A DNA stretch of 25,000 nt from Cryptomeria japonica (lineage: Eukaryota; Streptophyta; Pinopsida; Cupressales; Cupressaceae). The translations under genes and the position numbers were made by a program. Below are positions 9,550 to 17,495 of the stretch, one piece after another. Every line of letters begins with the position of its first letter. Within the stretch, counting starts at the first letter, position 1. The DNA lies in contig NW_026728913.1 of the NCBI RefSeq assembly GCF_030272615.1, positions 402,501 to 427,500 of the forward strand, given 5' to 3'. The notes beneath the pieces were generated by a model, which saw only the letters and a program-made list of their open reading frames with translations, was not told the DNA's origin and ran no database searches.

Positions 9550-9579
9550 CCTCCCCTATATAAGCTATTTGTCCGATTC
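9550..9579 (-). promoter_or_regulatory. Putative Pol I spacer promoter core 10
   Basis: TATATAAG at 9557-9564. Hairpin 9501-9522 (ACGT facing GCGC) keeps most of its stem with one wobble and one mismatch. Confidence 0.6.
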
Positions 9580-9706
9580 TCATACATGTGTAGCCTGCAG
9601 GAGCCATTAGGACATTGACCCCAACTTTTGACTTCTTAACGAAAACAAGGTCTTTGAGGTTGGCGTAATGCGCACAACCAAGGGAGTTGACCCATCAAAC
9701 CCAACA

Positions 9707-9736
9707 CCTCCCCTATATAAGCTATTTGTCTGATTC
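9707..9736 (-). promoter_or_regulatory. Putative Pol I spacer promoter core 11
   Basis: TATATAAG at 9714-9721. Hairpin 9658-9679 (GCGT facing GCGC) pairs fully if a G-T wobble is allowed. Confidence 0.6.
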
Positions 9737-9926
9737 TCATACATGTGTAGCCTGCAACAACGATTAGGACATCCACCCCAACTTCTGAATTCGTCTGCGT
9801 TGACCGCACCAAAGGTGCACGCCTTGGTGCTCACCAAAATCCGACTTCCGACTTCTTCTGCTATGCGGGGTCTTTGAGGTTGGCGCAGTGCGCACAACCA
9901 GGGGAGTCAACCCACCGAATGCAACA

Positions 9927-9956
9927 CCTCCCCTATATAAGCTATTTGTCTGATTC
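9927..9956 (-). promoter_or_regulatory. Putative Pol I spacer promoter core 12
   Basis: TATATAAG at 9934-9941. Hairpin 9878-9899 (GCGC, loop AGT, GCGC). It follows the 63-bp insertion that lengthens this unit to 220 bp. Confidence 0.6.
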
Positions 9957-10083
9957 TCATACATGCGTAGACTGCAGCAATGATTAGGACATCCACCCCA
10001 ACTTTTGACTTCTTAAACAAGACAGGGTCTTTGAAGTTGGTGCAGTGCACACAACCAGGGGAGTCGACCCATCAAACGCAACA

Positions 10084-10114
10084 CCTCCCCTATATAAAGC
10101 TATTTGTCCGATTC
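10084..10114 (-). promoter_or_regulatory. Putative Pol I spacer promoter core 13
   Basis: TATATAAAG at 10091-10099 with one extra A; the minus strand still reads TATATAGGGGAGG. Hairpin 10035-10056 has GTGC/GCAC where others have GCGC/GCGC, a compensatory change. It is the rightmost, most distal core. Confidence 0.55.
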
Positions 10115-10135
10115 TCATACGTGTAGTCTGCAGCA

Positions 10136-10375
10136 GCGATTAGGACATCGACCCCAACTTCCGAATTCGTTTGCATTGACCGCACCAAAGGTGCACGCCT
10201 TGGTGTGCACCCTGGAGTGCACTTTGGTGCTCACCTCGGTGCACACTTTGGTGTGCACCTCGGTGTGCACCAAAGGTGCGCACCTTGGAGCGCACCAAAG
10301 GTGTACACTTTGGAGCGCACCACATAGGGTCTTTGAGAGGTTGGCGCAGTGCGCACACCAAGGTGGGTGTTGAGG
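10136..10375. repeat. Transition zone of GGTGCGCACC-type palindromes
   Basis: The tail of the last promoter unit (ACATCGACCCCAACTTCCG, 10145-10163) runs into closely packed variants of GGTGCRCACC and CACCTTGGAGCGCACC up to about 10320. A decayed GGGTCTTTGAGAGGTTGGCGC hairpin at about 10328-10357 has no promoter core after it. The same word families dominate from 13466 onward, which links the left and right halves of the spacer. Confidence 0.75.
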
Positions 10376-12060
10376 TGCGTGCCGAGGTGGGTGGGTGCTA
10401 GGGTGCGCTCCATGGTGGGTGCCAGGGTGGGTGCGTGCTAGGGTGGATTCCAAAGAGGGTCATAGGGTGGGTGCCAAGGTGGGTTGGTGATATAGTGGGT
10501 TCAAAGGTGGGTACTAGGGTGGGTTCCAAGGTGGGTCACAAGTTGGGTGCCAGGATGCGTGGGTGTTAGGTTGGGTGCCAAGGTGGGCTCCTGCGTGGGT
10601 GGGTGCTAGGGTGGGTTTCAAGGTGGACGCGAGGGCGGGTGCCAAGGTGGGTAACAAGTTGGGTGTTAGGATGGGTGAGTGCTAGAGTGGGTGCCAAGGT
10701 GGGTGGGTGCTAAGGTGGATGCCAAGGTGGTTCACAGGGTGGGTGGGTTCTAGGGTGAGTTCCAAGGTGGGTCACAGGTTCAGTGCTAGGGTGGGTGTCA
10801 AGGCGGGTGTCGAGGTGCCTGGGTGCTAGGGTGTGGATGCCAATGTGGGTCATAGGGTGGGTACTAGGGTGGGCTGCAATGTGGGTGCCAAGGTGGGTAA
10901 CATGCTCGGTGGGTTCTAAATTGGGTGCCAGGGTGGGTGTGCACCCACCTTGCCCGAGGTGGGTGCCAAGGTGCCAGTGTGGGTGGGTGCTAAGGTGGAT
11001 GCCAAGGTGGGTGAGAAGGTGGGTGATAGGTTGAGTGGTAGGATGGGTGGGTGCCAAGATGGGTCACAGGGTGGGTGCAAGGGTGGGTAGGTGCTAGGGT
11101 TGGTGTCAGGGTGGGTGGGTGCTAGGTTGGGTTCCAAGGTGGGTGCGAGGGTGAGTGTCAAGGTGGGTCACAGGTTAGGTGCTAGGATGGGTGAGTGCTA
11201 GGGTGCAAAGGTGCCAGGGTGGGTGCTAGGATGGGTCGATGCTAGGGTGAGTGGCAAGGTGGGTCCACAAGTGTCAAGGTGGGTGCCGAGGTGGGTGCCA
11301 AGTCGGCGACTGCTATGGTGGATGCCAAGGTGGGTCACGGGGTGGGTGCCAAGTTGCTAGGTTGGGTTCCAAGGTGGGTGCCAACGTGGGTGCTAGGGTG
11401 CGTGGGTTAAAGGGTGTGTCACAACGTGGGTGCCAGGATGGGTGCGCACCCACACTGGCCAAGACGGGTGCGGGTGCAAGGTTGGGTTCCAAGCCCGGTC
11501 ACAGGCTGGGTGCTAGGATGGGTGGGTGCCAAGGTGGGCACCAGGGTGGGTGCACCCACCCTGGCCAAGGTGGGTCACGGGGTGGGTCCTAGGGTGGGTA
11601 ACGGGGTGGGTACTAAGGTGCGTGCCAAGGTGGGTCATAGGGTGGGTGCCAAGGTGGGCACCAGGGTGGGTGTGCACCAACCCTAGCCAGGGTAGGTCAC
11701 GGGGTGGTTGTCGGGGTGGGCGTCAAGGAGCCAAGGTGGGTGGCAAGTAGCCAAGTTGCGTGCCAAGGTGGGTGTCGGGGTGGGTGCCAAGGATCCAAGG
11801 TGGGTGCCAAGGAACCAAGGTGGGTGTCTGGGTGGGTGCCGAGGTGGGAGCCAGGGTGGGTCCCAAGGTGAGTGCAAAGGTGGGTGCCAGGGTCAAGGTG
11901 AGTGCCAATGTGGGTTCCAAGGTGCCAGGGTCAGGGTGAGTGCCAATGTGGGTTCAAAGGTGCTAAGTTGGGTGCGAGGTTGGGTGCGAGGGTGGGTGGG
12001 TGCCAAGGTGTGCTAGGTGGAAGCCCGGGTGGGTCGGCATCCCATGGGTGTCGAGTTGGG
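10376..12060. repeat. G-rich GGTGGGT short-repeat tract
   Basis: About 1.7 kb of irregular 10-25 bp repeats built from AGGTGGGTGCCA and TAGGGTGGGTG, with G strongly biased to the plus strand. Some stretches have four G-runs with short loops (10597-10615: GGGTGGGTGCTAGGGTGGG), the canonical quadruplex pattern. Self-complementary GGTGGGTGCACCCACC-like joins occur near 10936-10955 and 11546-11562. No gene is visible. The right part from 11553 is repeated at 19489-19996. Confidence 0.9.
10597..10615 (+). other. Canonical G-quadruplex motif
   Basis: Four GGG runs with loops T, TGCTA and T on the plus strand. Several looser copies lie elsewhere between 10380 and 12000. Folding is inferred from pattern only. 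Confidence 0.6.
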
Positions 12061-12420
12061 TGCCTGATGGGTGCTTCTTGTCAAGTTTTAGTCGTCGGGA
12101 CTCATTTCGAGCCTTAGAGGTCGTTTCTTGTCCGGTTGCCCTGTCTTCGACCTGGGAACCCAATTTTGGTCCTCGGGTCCCATTTTTTTTTGTCTCGCAT
12201 CCCACTTTTGGCCTGTGGCCTTTTCGGGGTCGATTCTCGTTTTGGGCATCAGAGCATGTTTCTTCTCCTAAAACCCAATATTTGTTTATTAAGTCTCGGA
12301 ACACATTTTTGTTCTCGTGGACCCATCATGGGTCTTGGAACGCATTTGTGGTCCTTGGGTCCCATTTTGCATCCCGAAACTTGTGTTTTGGTGCTTGATC
12401 CCTATTTTGGGTGCCCACCT
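12061..12420. other. AT-richer spacer with degenerate 40-90 bp repeats
   Basis: A break in composition after the G-rich tract. Words such as TCCTCGGGTCCCATTTT, CTTGGGTCCCATTTTG and GGAAC.CATTT recur irregularly, so this too is a decayed short repeat. A run of nine T lies at 12184-12192. No gene or RNA is recognised. The equivalent in copy 2 is 19997-20356. Confidence 0.6.
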
Positions 12421-12806
12421 TGCACCAAGTGCGCACCCGGGGCAAACCGAGCGCCTTGGTGCACCGGGGCAAGATCGAGCGTGCACCCGAGGCGCCCCGA
12501 ACATGCACCAAGGTGCACTCGGCCCACATGTGAGCGCAGGTCGTTGCGCCCGAGGTGGTGTGTGGGCACCGCGTTGCAGACGGGACACTGCACGCACACG
12601 ACGCCCCCTCCAGGTGCACGCACGTAGGCCGGGCCGGGTGCACACCCGACGCCCTAGCAAGGTGCGCGCACCCGGGCAGGGCTCACACTTGGCGAACGGG
12701 GCGCACTTCGCGAGGGAGGGTGTGCACCTCGACGGGGGTGGGTGGCCGGGGTGGATTCGCACGTGGGTCGCGGTTTGCTAAGTACACACTGCGACAAGCT
12801 CATAAC
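12421..12806. other. GC-rich leader spacer upstream of 5S copy 1
   Basis: Contains scattered GGTGCACC and GCGCACCCGGGGCAAACCG words like the downstream arrays, but little ordered tandem structure. Open frames on both strands overlap and show no recognisable domain. It ends in the short 5S upstream region. Confidence 0.6.
12779..12806 (+). promoter_or_regulatory. 5S upstream control region, copy 1
   Basis: Plant 5S genes use a TATA-like box near -28 and a C at -1 besides internal boxes. Here TAAGTA occupies -28 to -23 and C is at -1. The GC at about -9 is slightly displaced from the usual -12. Copy 2 is identical. Confidence 0.55.
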
Positions 12807-12926
12807 GGGTGCGATCATACCAGCATTAGTGCACCGGATCCCATCAGAACTCCGCAGTTAAGCGCGCTTGGGCCGGAGTAGTACTGGGATGGGTGACCTC
12901 CCGGGAAGTCCCGGTGTTGCACCCTT
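12807..12926 (+). rRNA. 5S rRNA: 5S ribosomal RNA, copy 1
   Basis: Full-length 5S gene (118 nt to the final CCC, 120 with TT). It begins GGGTGCGATCATACCAGC and ends GGTGTTGCACCC, and the two ends pair as helix I. Transcribed by RNA polymerase III and assembled into the large ribosomal subunit. The internal A-box (AGTTAAGCGCGCTTGG, about residues 50-65), the intermediate element and the C-box (GGGATGGGTGACCTCCC, about 80-97) are intact. The T-run after it is the terminator. Odd point: residue 19 is A (12825), whereas copy 2 has G; its helix II partner, residue 59, is C in both, so copy 1 has an A-C mismatch. The type resembles gymnosperm 5S. It is a single gene per 7.9-kb unit rather than a tight tandem cluster. 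Confidence 0.98.
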
Positions 12927-12930
12927 TTTT
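12925..12930 (+). terminator. Pol III T-run terminator, 5S copy 1
   Basis: Six T residues immediately after GCACCC, with a second run of five T at 12933-12937. T-runs of four or more on the non-template strand end Pol III transcription. Confidence 0.9.
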
Positions 12931-13349
12931 AGTTTTTCGCCGGGCGTCGCAATGCTATTTGAATAAACCTTTTGCCCGTTTGCGTTCTCGTCGGGGCCGG
13001 GCCGGGCCGGGGTGCGCTGCCCGCACTACCGCGCGCGCGGGGGCGACACCGAGCGCGCACCCGAGGCGCCCCGAGCACACAGGCCACGGTGCAACCCGGG
13101 CGTTGTGCGCGCACCCCGGTGCGCCCGAGGTGCTGCGCGCGCACCCAGGTGAAATCGGTGTGCACCTCGGCCAGTGCGCGCTCGGTCGAGTCGCGCACGT
13201 TGGCCAAGGTGCACGGTGATGTTTCTTACTCTAAGGTTCCGCACCAGACGCCCGGGACAGGTGAGCGAAGCTGGGCGGGGCCGGGTGCGCGGCCGGGGCA
13301 GGTGCACGCAGCTGGAGAGAGCTTTGGAGCACACTTCGGAGCGCACCAA
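12931..13349. other. GC-rich spacer downstream of 5S copy 1
   Basis: Very GC-rich, with GGGCCGGGCCGGG (about 12995-13010) and alternating GCGCGCGCG (about 13031). CGAGGCGCCCCGA-type and GCGCACCC words recur. No gene seen. The G-run after the alternating GC tract is one base longer in copy 2. Confidence 0.6.
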
Positions 13350-13465
13350 TGATGCGCTCCATTCAAAAGTTTCCTGAAAAGGCAAAAAAAGTTGAGATTA
13401 TAGAATTTCCCACTTGAGAGATTGTAAAAAAAAAAAATTTAAAATGAAGGAAACGCGGGTGCCAA
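13350..13465. repeat. Divergent AT-rich module
   Basis: A diverged form of the AT module found from 15131 onward: GATGCGCTCCATTCAAAAG, TTTCCTGAAAAGGCAAAAAAA, GAGATTATAGAATTTCCCAC, a run of 12 A, then AACGCGGGTGCCAAGG. It is the most degenerate copy and sits closest to the 5S gene, so it may represent an older insertion or array edge. Confidence 0.8.
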
Positions 13466-14093
13466 GGTGTGCGCAGCCCAGCCAAGGTGTGCGCACCAAG
13501 GCGCCCACCCTGGCGAAGGTGCACGCAAGGTGCGCACCCGAGGCAAACCGGACAATTAACCCAACTTTCGACTTCGCGCGCACCTTGGAGCGCACTTCGG
13601 AGCGCTCCTTGGTGCGCACCAATCTTGGGCACCTCGGAGTGCACCATGGCGCCCACCAAGGTGCGCACCCGGGGCAAACCGAGCTCCGACTTCGTGCGCA
13701 CCTTGGAGCGCACGAAAGGTGCGCACCATGGCGCCCACCAAGGTGCGCAGCCCAGCCAAGGCGTGCGCATCAAGGTGCGCACCCTGGCGAAGGTGCGCAC
13801 CCGGGGCAAACCGAGCTCCGACTTCGTGCGCACCTTGGAGCGCACAAAAGGTGCGCAACCCAGCCAAGGTGTGCGCACCCCGGTCAAACCGAGCTCCGAA
13901 TCGTGCGCACCAGAGGTGCACGCCATCGTGCGCACCTTGGAGCACACTTCGGAGCCCTCCTTGGTGCGCGCCGATGTTGCGCACCTCGGAGCGCACCCGG
14001 GGAAAACAATGCAATTAACCCGACTTTCGACTTCGTGGGCACCTCGGAGCGCTCTCGGGTTCGCACCTCGGAGCACACCGAGGTGCGCACCTT
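13466..14093. repeat. Palindromic GGTGCGCACC subrepeats, divergent group
   Basis: Subrepeats of CCGGGGCAAACCGAGCTCCGACTT, GTGCGCACCTTGGAGCGCAC and AACCCAGCCAAGGTGTGCGCACC. They differ consistently from the group after 14146 (GAGCTCC here, GGGCTCC there). CAATTAACCCAACTTTCGACTTCG at about 13553-13576 resembles the GACCCCAACTTTCGACTTC segment of the promoter units. Confidence 0.8.
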
Positions 14094-14145
14094 TGATGCG
14101 CTGCCTTCACCAATTTCCAGAAAAGGCAAGAAAACATTGAGAAGG
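14094..14145. repeat. Truncated AT module
   Basis: Has only the left half of the AT module: TTGATGCGCTGCCTTCACC, AATTTCCAGAAAAGGCAAGAAAAC. The GATTTTAAAATTTCCG half is missing, and the array resumes directly. Confidence 0.75.
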
Positions 14146-15130
14146 TGTGCGCACCGAGGTGCCCACCCTGGCGAAGGTGCACGCGAGGTGCGCACCCGGG
14201 GCAAACCGGGCTCCGACTTCGTGCACGCCGCACCTTGGAGCACACTTCGGAGCGCTCCTTGGTGCGCACCAGGGCGCGCAACCCAGCCGAGGTGCCCACC
14301 CCGGCGAAGGTGCACGCGAGGTGCGCACCCGGGGCAAACCGGGCTCCGACTTCGTGCACGCCATGGTGCCCACCGCGGCGAAGGTGCACGCGAGGTGCGC
14401 ACCCGGGGCAAACCGGGCTCCGACTTCGTGCACGCCGCACCTTGGAGCACACTTCGGAGCGCTCCTTGGTGCGCACCATGGTGCCCACCAGGGCGCGCAA
14501 CCCCGCCGAAGGTGCACGCGAGGTGCGCACCCGGGGCAAACCGGGCTCCGACTTCGTGCACGCCGCACCTTGGAGCACACTTCGGAGCGCTCCTTGGTGC
14601 GCACCATGGTGCCCACCAGGGCGCGCAACCCCGCCGAAGGTGCACGCGAGGTGCGCACCCGGGGCAAACCGGGCTCCGACTTCGTGCACGCCATGGTGCG
14701 CACCGCGGCGAAGGTGCGCACCCGGGGCAAACCGGGCTCCGACTTCGTGCACGCCGCACCTTGGAGCACACTTCGGAGCGCTCCTTGGTGCGCACCAGGG
14801 CGCGCAACCCAGCCGAGGTGCCCACCCCGGCGAAGGTGCACGCGAGGTGCGTACCCGGGGCAAACCGGGCTCCGACTTCGTGCACGCCGCACCTTGGAGC
14901 ACACTTCGGAGCGCTCCTTGGTGCGCACCATGGTGCCCACCAGGCCGCGCAACCCAGCCAAGGTGTGCGCACCAAGGTGCACGCGAGGTGCGCACCCGGG
15001 GCAAACCGGGGTCCGACTTCGTGCACGCCGCACCTTGGAGCACACATCGGGGCGCTCCCGGGTTCGCACCGGCGTTGCGCACCGTGGTGGGCACCTCGGA
15101 GCACACCAAGGTGGGCAGCGAGGTGCGCAC
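14146..15130. repeat. Homogenised GC-rich subrepeat block
   Basis: Tandem long and short forms of one subrepeat. The common part is GCGAGGTGCGCACCCGGGG, CAAACCGGGCTCCGACTTCG and TGCACGCC. The long form adds GCACCTTGGAGCACACTTCG, GAGCGCTCCTTGGTGCGCACC and a CCCACCAGGGCGCGCAACCC linker. Copies are close to identical. The equivalent block in copy 2 (22083-22993) lacks one 63-bp segment and one 11-bp segment, showing that slippage continues. The long open frames here, including those on the opposite strand, follow the repeat and show no recognisable domain. Confidence 0.88.
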
Positions 15131-17495
15131 CTTTGATGCGATGCCTTCACTAATTTCCATAAAAGGCAAAAAAAAAACGAGATTTTAAAATTTCCGTTTT
15201 GAAAGATAGTGAGAAAAAGGGAATGCTGGTGCCATCTTGAGCCCGCCCTGGTGCGCAGCCCAGCCAAGGTGTGCGCACCAAGGTGCCCACCCTGGCGAAG
15301 GTGCGCGCCCGGGCAATTAATCCAACTTCCAACTTCGCGCGCGCCAGGGTGGGAGCGCACCCAACAACCGGGCCTGGGAAGAGCCAATGCGAGAAACCCC
15401 ACCAAACGCTCTGACAAAAAAAGAGGGGGCGCTCCAGTAACCCCGCTTCGGAGCGCACCCTGGGCAAACCCAGCCAAGGTGCCCACCCCGGCCAAGGTGC
15501 AGGCGAGGTGCGCACCCGGGGCAAACCGGGCTCCGACAACGTGCACGCCGCACCTTGGAGCACACTTCGTAGCGCTCCCGGGTGCGCACCTCAGAGCACA
15601 CCAAGGTGGGCAGCGAGGTGCGCACCTTTGATGCGCTGCCTTCACTAATTTCCAGAAAAGGCAAAAAAAAAAGGAGATTTTAAAATTTCCGTTTTGAAAG
15701 ATAGTGAAAAAAACGGAACGCGCGTGCCATCTTGAGCCCGCCCTGGTGCGCAGCCCAGGTAAGGTGCCCACCCTGGCAAAGGTGCGCACCCGGGCAATTA
15801 ACCCTACTTCCGACTTCGTGCGCGCCAGGGTGGCAACCGGGCCTCGGAAGAGCCAATGCGAGAAACCCCACCAAACGCTCCGACAAAAAAAGAGGCGGCG
15901 CTCCAATAACCCCGCTTCGGAGCGCAGCCGGGGCAAACCCAGCCAAGGTGCCCACCCCGACGAAGGTGCACGCGAGGTGCGCACCCGGGGCAAACCGGGC
16001 TCCGACAACGTGCACGCAGCACCTTGGAGCACACTTCGAAGCACTCCCGGGTGCCCACCGGCGTTGCGCACCGTGGTGGGCAGCGAGGTGCGCACCTTTG
16101 ATGCGCTGCCTTCACTAATTTCCAGAAAAAGGCAAAAAAAAATGAGATTTTAAAATTTCCGTTTTGAAAGATAGTGAAAAAAAAGGAACGCGGGTGCCAT
16201 CTTGAGCCCGCCCTGGTGCGCAGCCCAGGCAAGGCATGCGCACCAAGGTGCCCACCCGAGGTGCACACCCGGGGCAAACCGGGCTCCGACTTCGTGCAGG
16301 CCGCACCTTGGAGCACACTTCGGAGCGCTCCTTGGTGCGCACCATGGTGCCCACCAGGGCGCGCAACCCAGCCAAGGTCTGCACACCAAGGTGCCCACCC
16401 CGGCGAAGGTGCACGCGAGGTGCGCACCCGGGGCAAACCGGGCTCCGACTTCGTGCACGCCATGGTGCCCACCGCGGCGAAGGTGCACGCGAGGTGCGCA
16501 CCCGGGGCAAACCGGGCTCCGACTTCGTGCACGCCGCACCTTGGAGCACACTTCAGAGCGCTCCTTGGTGCGCACCATGGTGCCCACCAGGGCGCGCAAC
16601 CCAGCCAAGGTGTGCGCACCAAGGTGCACGCGAGGTGCGCACCCGGGGCAAACCGGGGTCCGACTTCGTGCACGCCGCACCTTGGAGCACACATCGGAGC
16701 GCTCCCAGGTTCGCACCAGCGTTGCGCACCTTTGATGCGCTGCCTTCACTAATTTCAAGAAAAGGCAAAAAAAAACGAGATTTTAAAATTTCCGTTCTGA
16801 AAGATAGTGAAAAAAACGGAACGCGGGTGCCATCTTGAGCCCTTCCTGGTGCGCAGCCCAGGCAAGTTGTGCGCACCAAGGTGCCCACCCTGGCGGAGGT
16901 GCGCGCCCGGGGCAATCCGGGCTCCGACTTCGTGCACTGCATGGTGCCCACCAAGGCGCGCAACCCAGCCAAGGTGCCCACCGCAGCGAAGGTGCACGCG
17001 AGGTGCGCACCCGAGGTGCACACCCGGGGCAAACCGGGCTCCGACTTCGTGCACGCCGCACCTTGGAGCACACTTCAGAGCGCTCCTTGGTGCGCACCAG
17101 GGCGCGCAACCCAGCCGAGGTGCCCACCCCGGCGAAGGTGCACGCGAGGTGCGCACCCGGGGCAAACCGGGCTCCGACTTCGTGCACGCCATGGTGCCCA
17201 CCGCGGCGAAGGTGCGCACCCGGGGCAAACCGGGCTCCGACTTCGTGCACGCCGCACCTTGGAGCACACTTCGGAGCGCTCCTTGGTGCGCACCATGGTG
17301 CCCACCAGGCCGCGCAACCCAGCCAAGGTGTGCGCACCAAGGTGCACGCGAGGTGCGCACCCGGGGCAAACCGGGGTCCGACTTCGTGCACGCCGCACCT
17401 TGGAGCACACATCGGGGCGCTCCCGGGTTCGCACCGGCGTTGCGCACCGTGGTGGGCACCTCGGAGCACACCAAGGTGGGCAGCGAGGTGCGCAC
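15131..17495. repeat. 2365-bp higher-order repeat A
   Basis: Four AT modules, with the GATTTTAAAATTTCCG centre at 15181, 15676, 16146 and 16779 (spacing 495, 470, 633, then 767 to the next). A module is CTTTGATGCGMTGCCTTCAC, TAATTTCCAGAAAAGGC, an A-run, GATTTTAAAATTTCCG, TTTTGAAAGATAGTGA, A-run, GCCATCTTGAGCCCGCC. The first two intervals carry a separate box with GAGCCAATGCGAGAAACCCC (about 15369-15435 and 15840-15902); the last two carry GC-rich subrepeats instead. Confidence 0.92.

Larger units (their letters stand above)
9111..10135. repeat. 157-bp promoter-bearing tandem array, 6 cores
   Basis: Cores at 9243, 9400, 9557, 9714, 9934 and 10091, with spacing 157, 157, 157, 220 and 157. The unit is a shortened 311-bp unit: GGTCTTTGAGGTTGG hairpin, GGGAGTCGACCCATCAAAC, core, CTCATACATG, GCAATTAGGACATCGACCCCAACTT. 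The 220-bp interval carries about 63 extra bases (about 9790-9852) with AAAGGTGCACGCC/GGTGCTCACC motifs, like those that begin the next region. Confidence 0.92.

Noticed and set aside
5930-10114. Pol II TATA boxes on the plus strand (CTATATAAG)
   Set aside because: Not excluded, but no downstream gene follows, and the minus-strand match to the Pol I initiator with its G-run is better. Kept as the alternative in the promoter entries.
10376-12060. Telomere-like repeat
   Set aside because: Words such as CTAGGGTGGG resemble telomeric TTTAGGG only in the AGGG part; there is no regular 7-bp period.
12136-12627. Open frame of 163 codons upstream of 5S (and its copy at 20072)
   Set aside because: It starts in degenerate short repeats and runs into GC-rich spacer; the opposite strand is equally open and no domain is visible.
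13414-15153. Open frame of 579 codons, plus strand
   Set aside because: It consists of the GC-rich subrepeats; other frames on both strands are also open over the same DNA, no domain is recognisable, and repeat-length changes simply shift the frame.
14107-16095. Open frame of 662 codons, minus strand (and the similar frame at 21952-23958)
   Set aside because: Same stop-poor repeats read backwards; it crosses AT modules and higher-order repeat boundaries, and the 63- and 11-bp differences between copies show no frame constraint.
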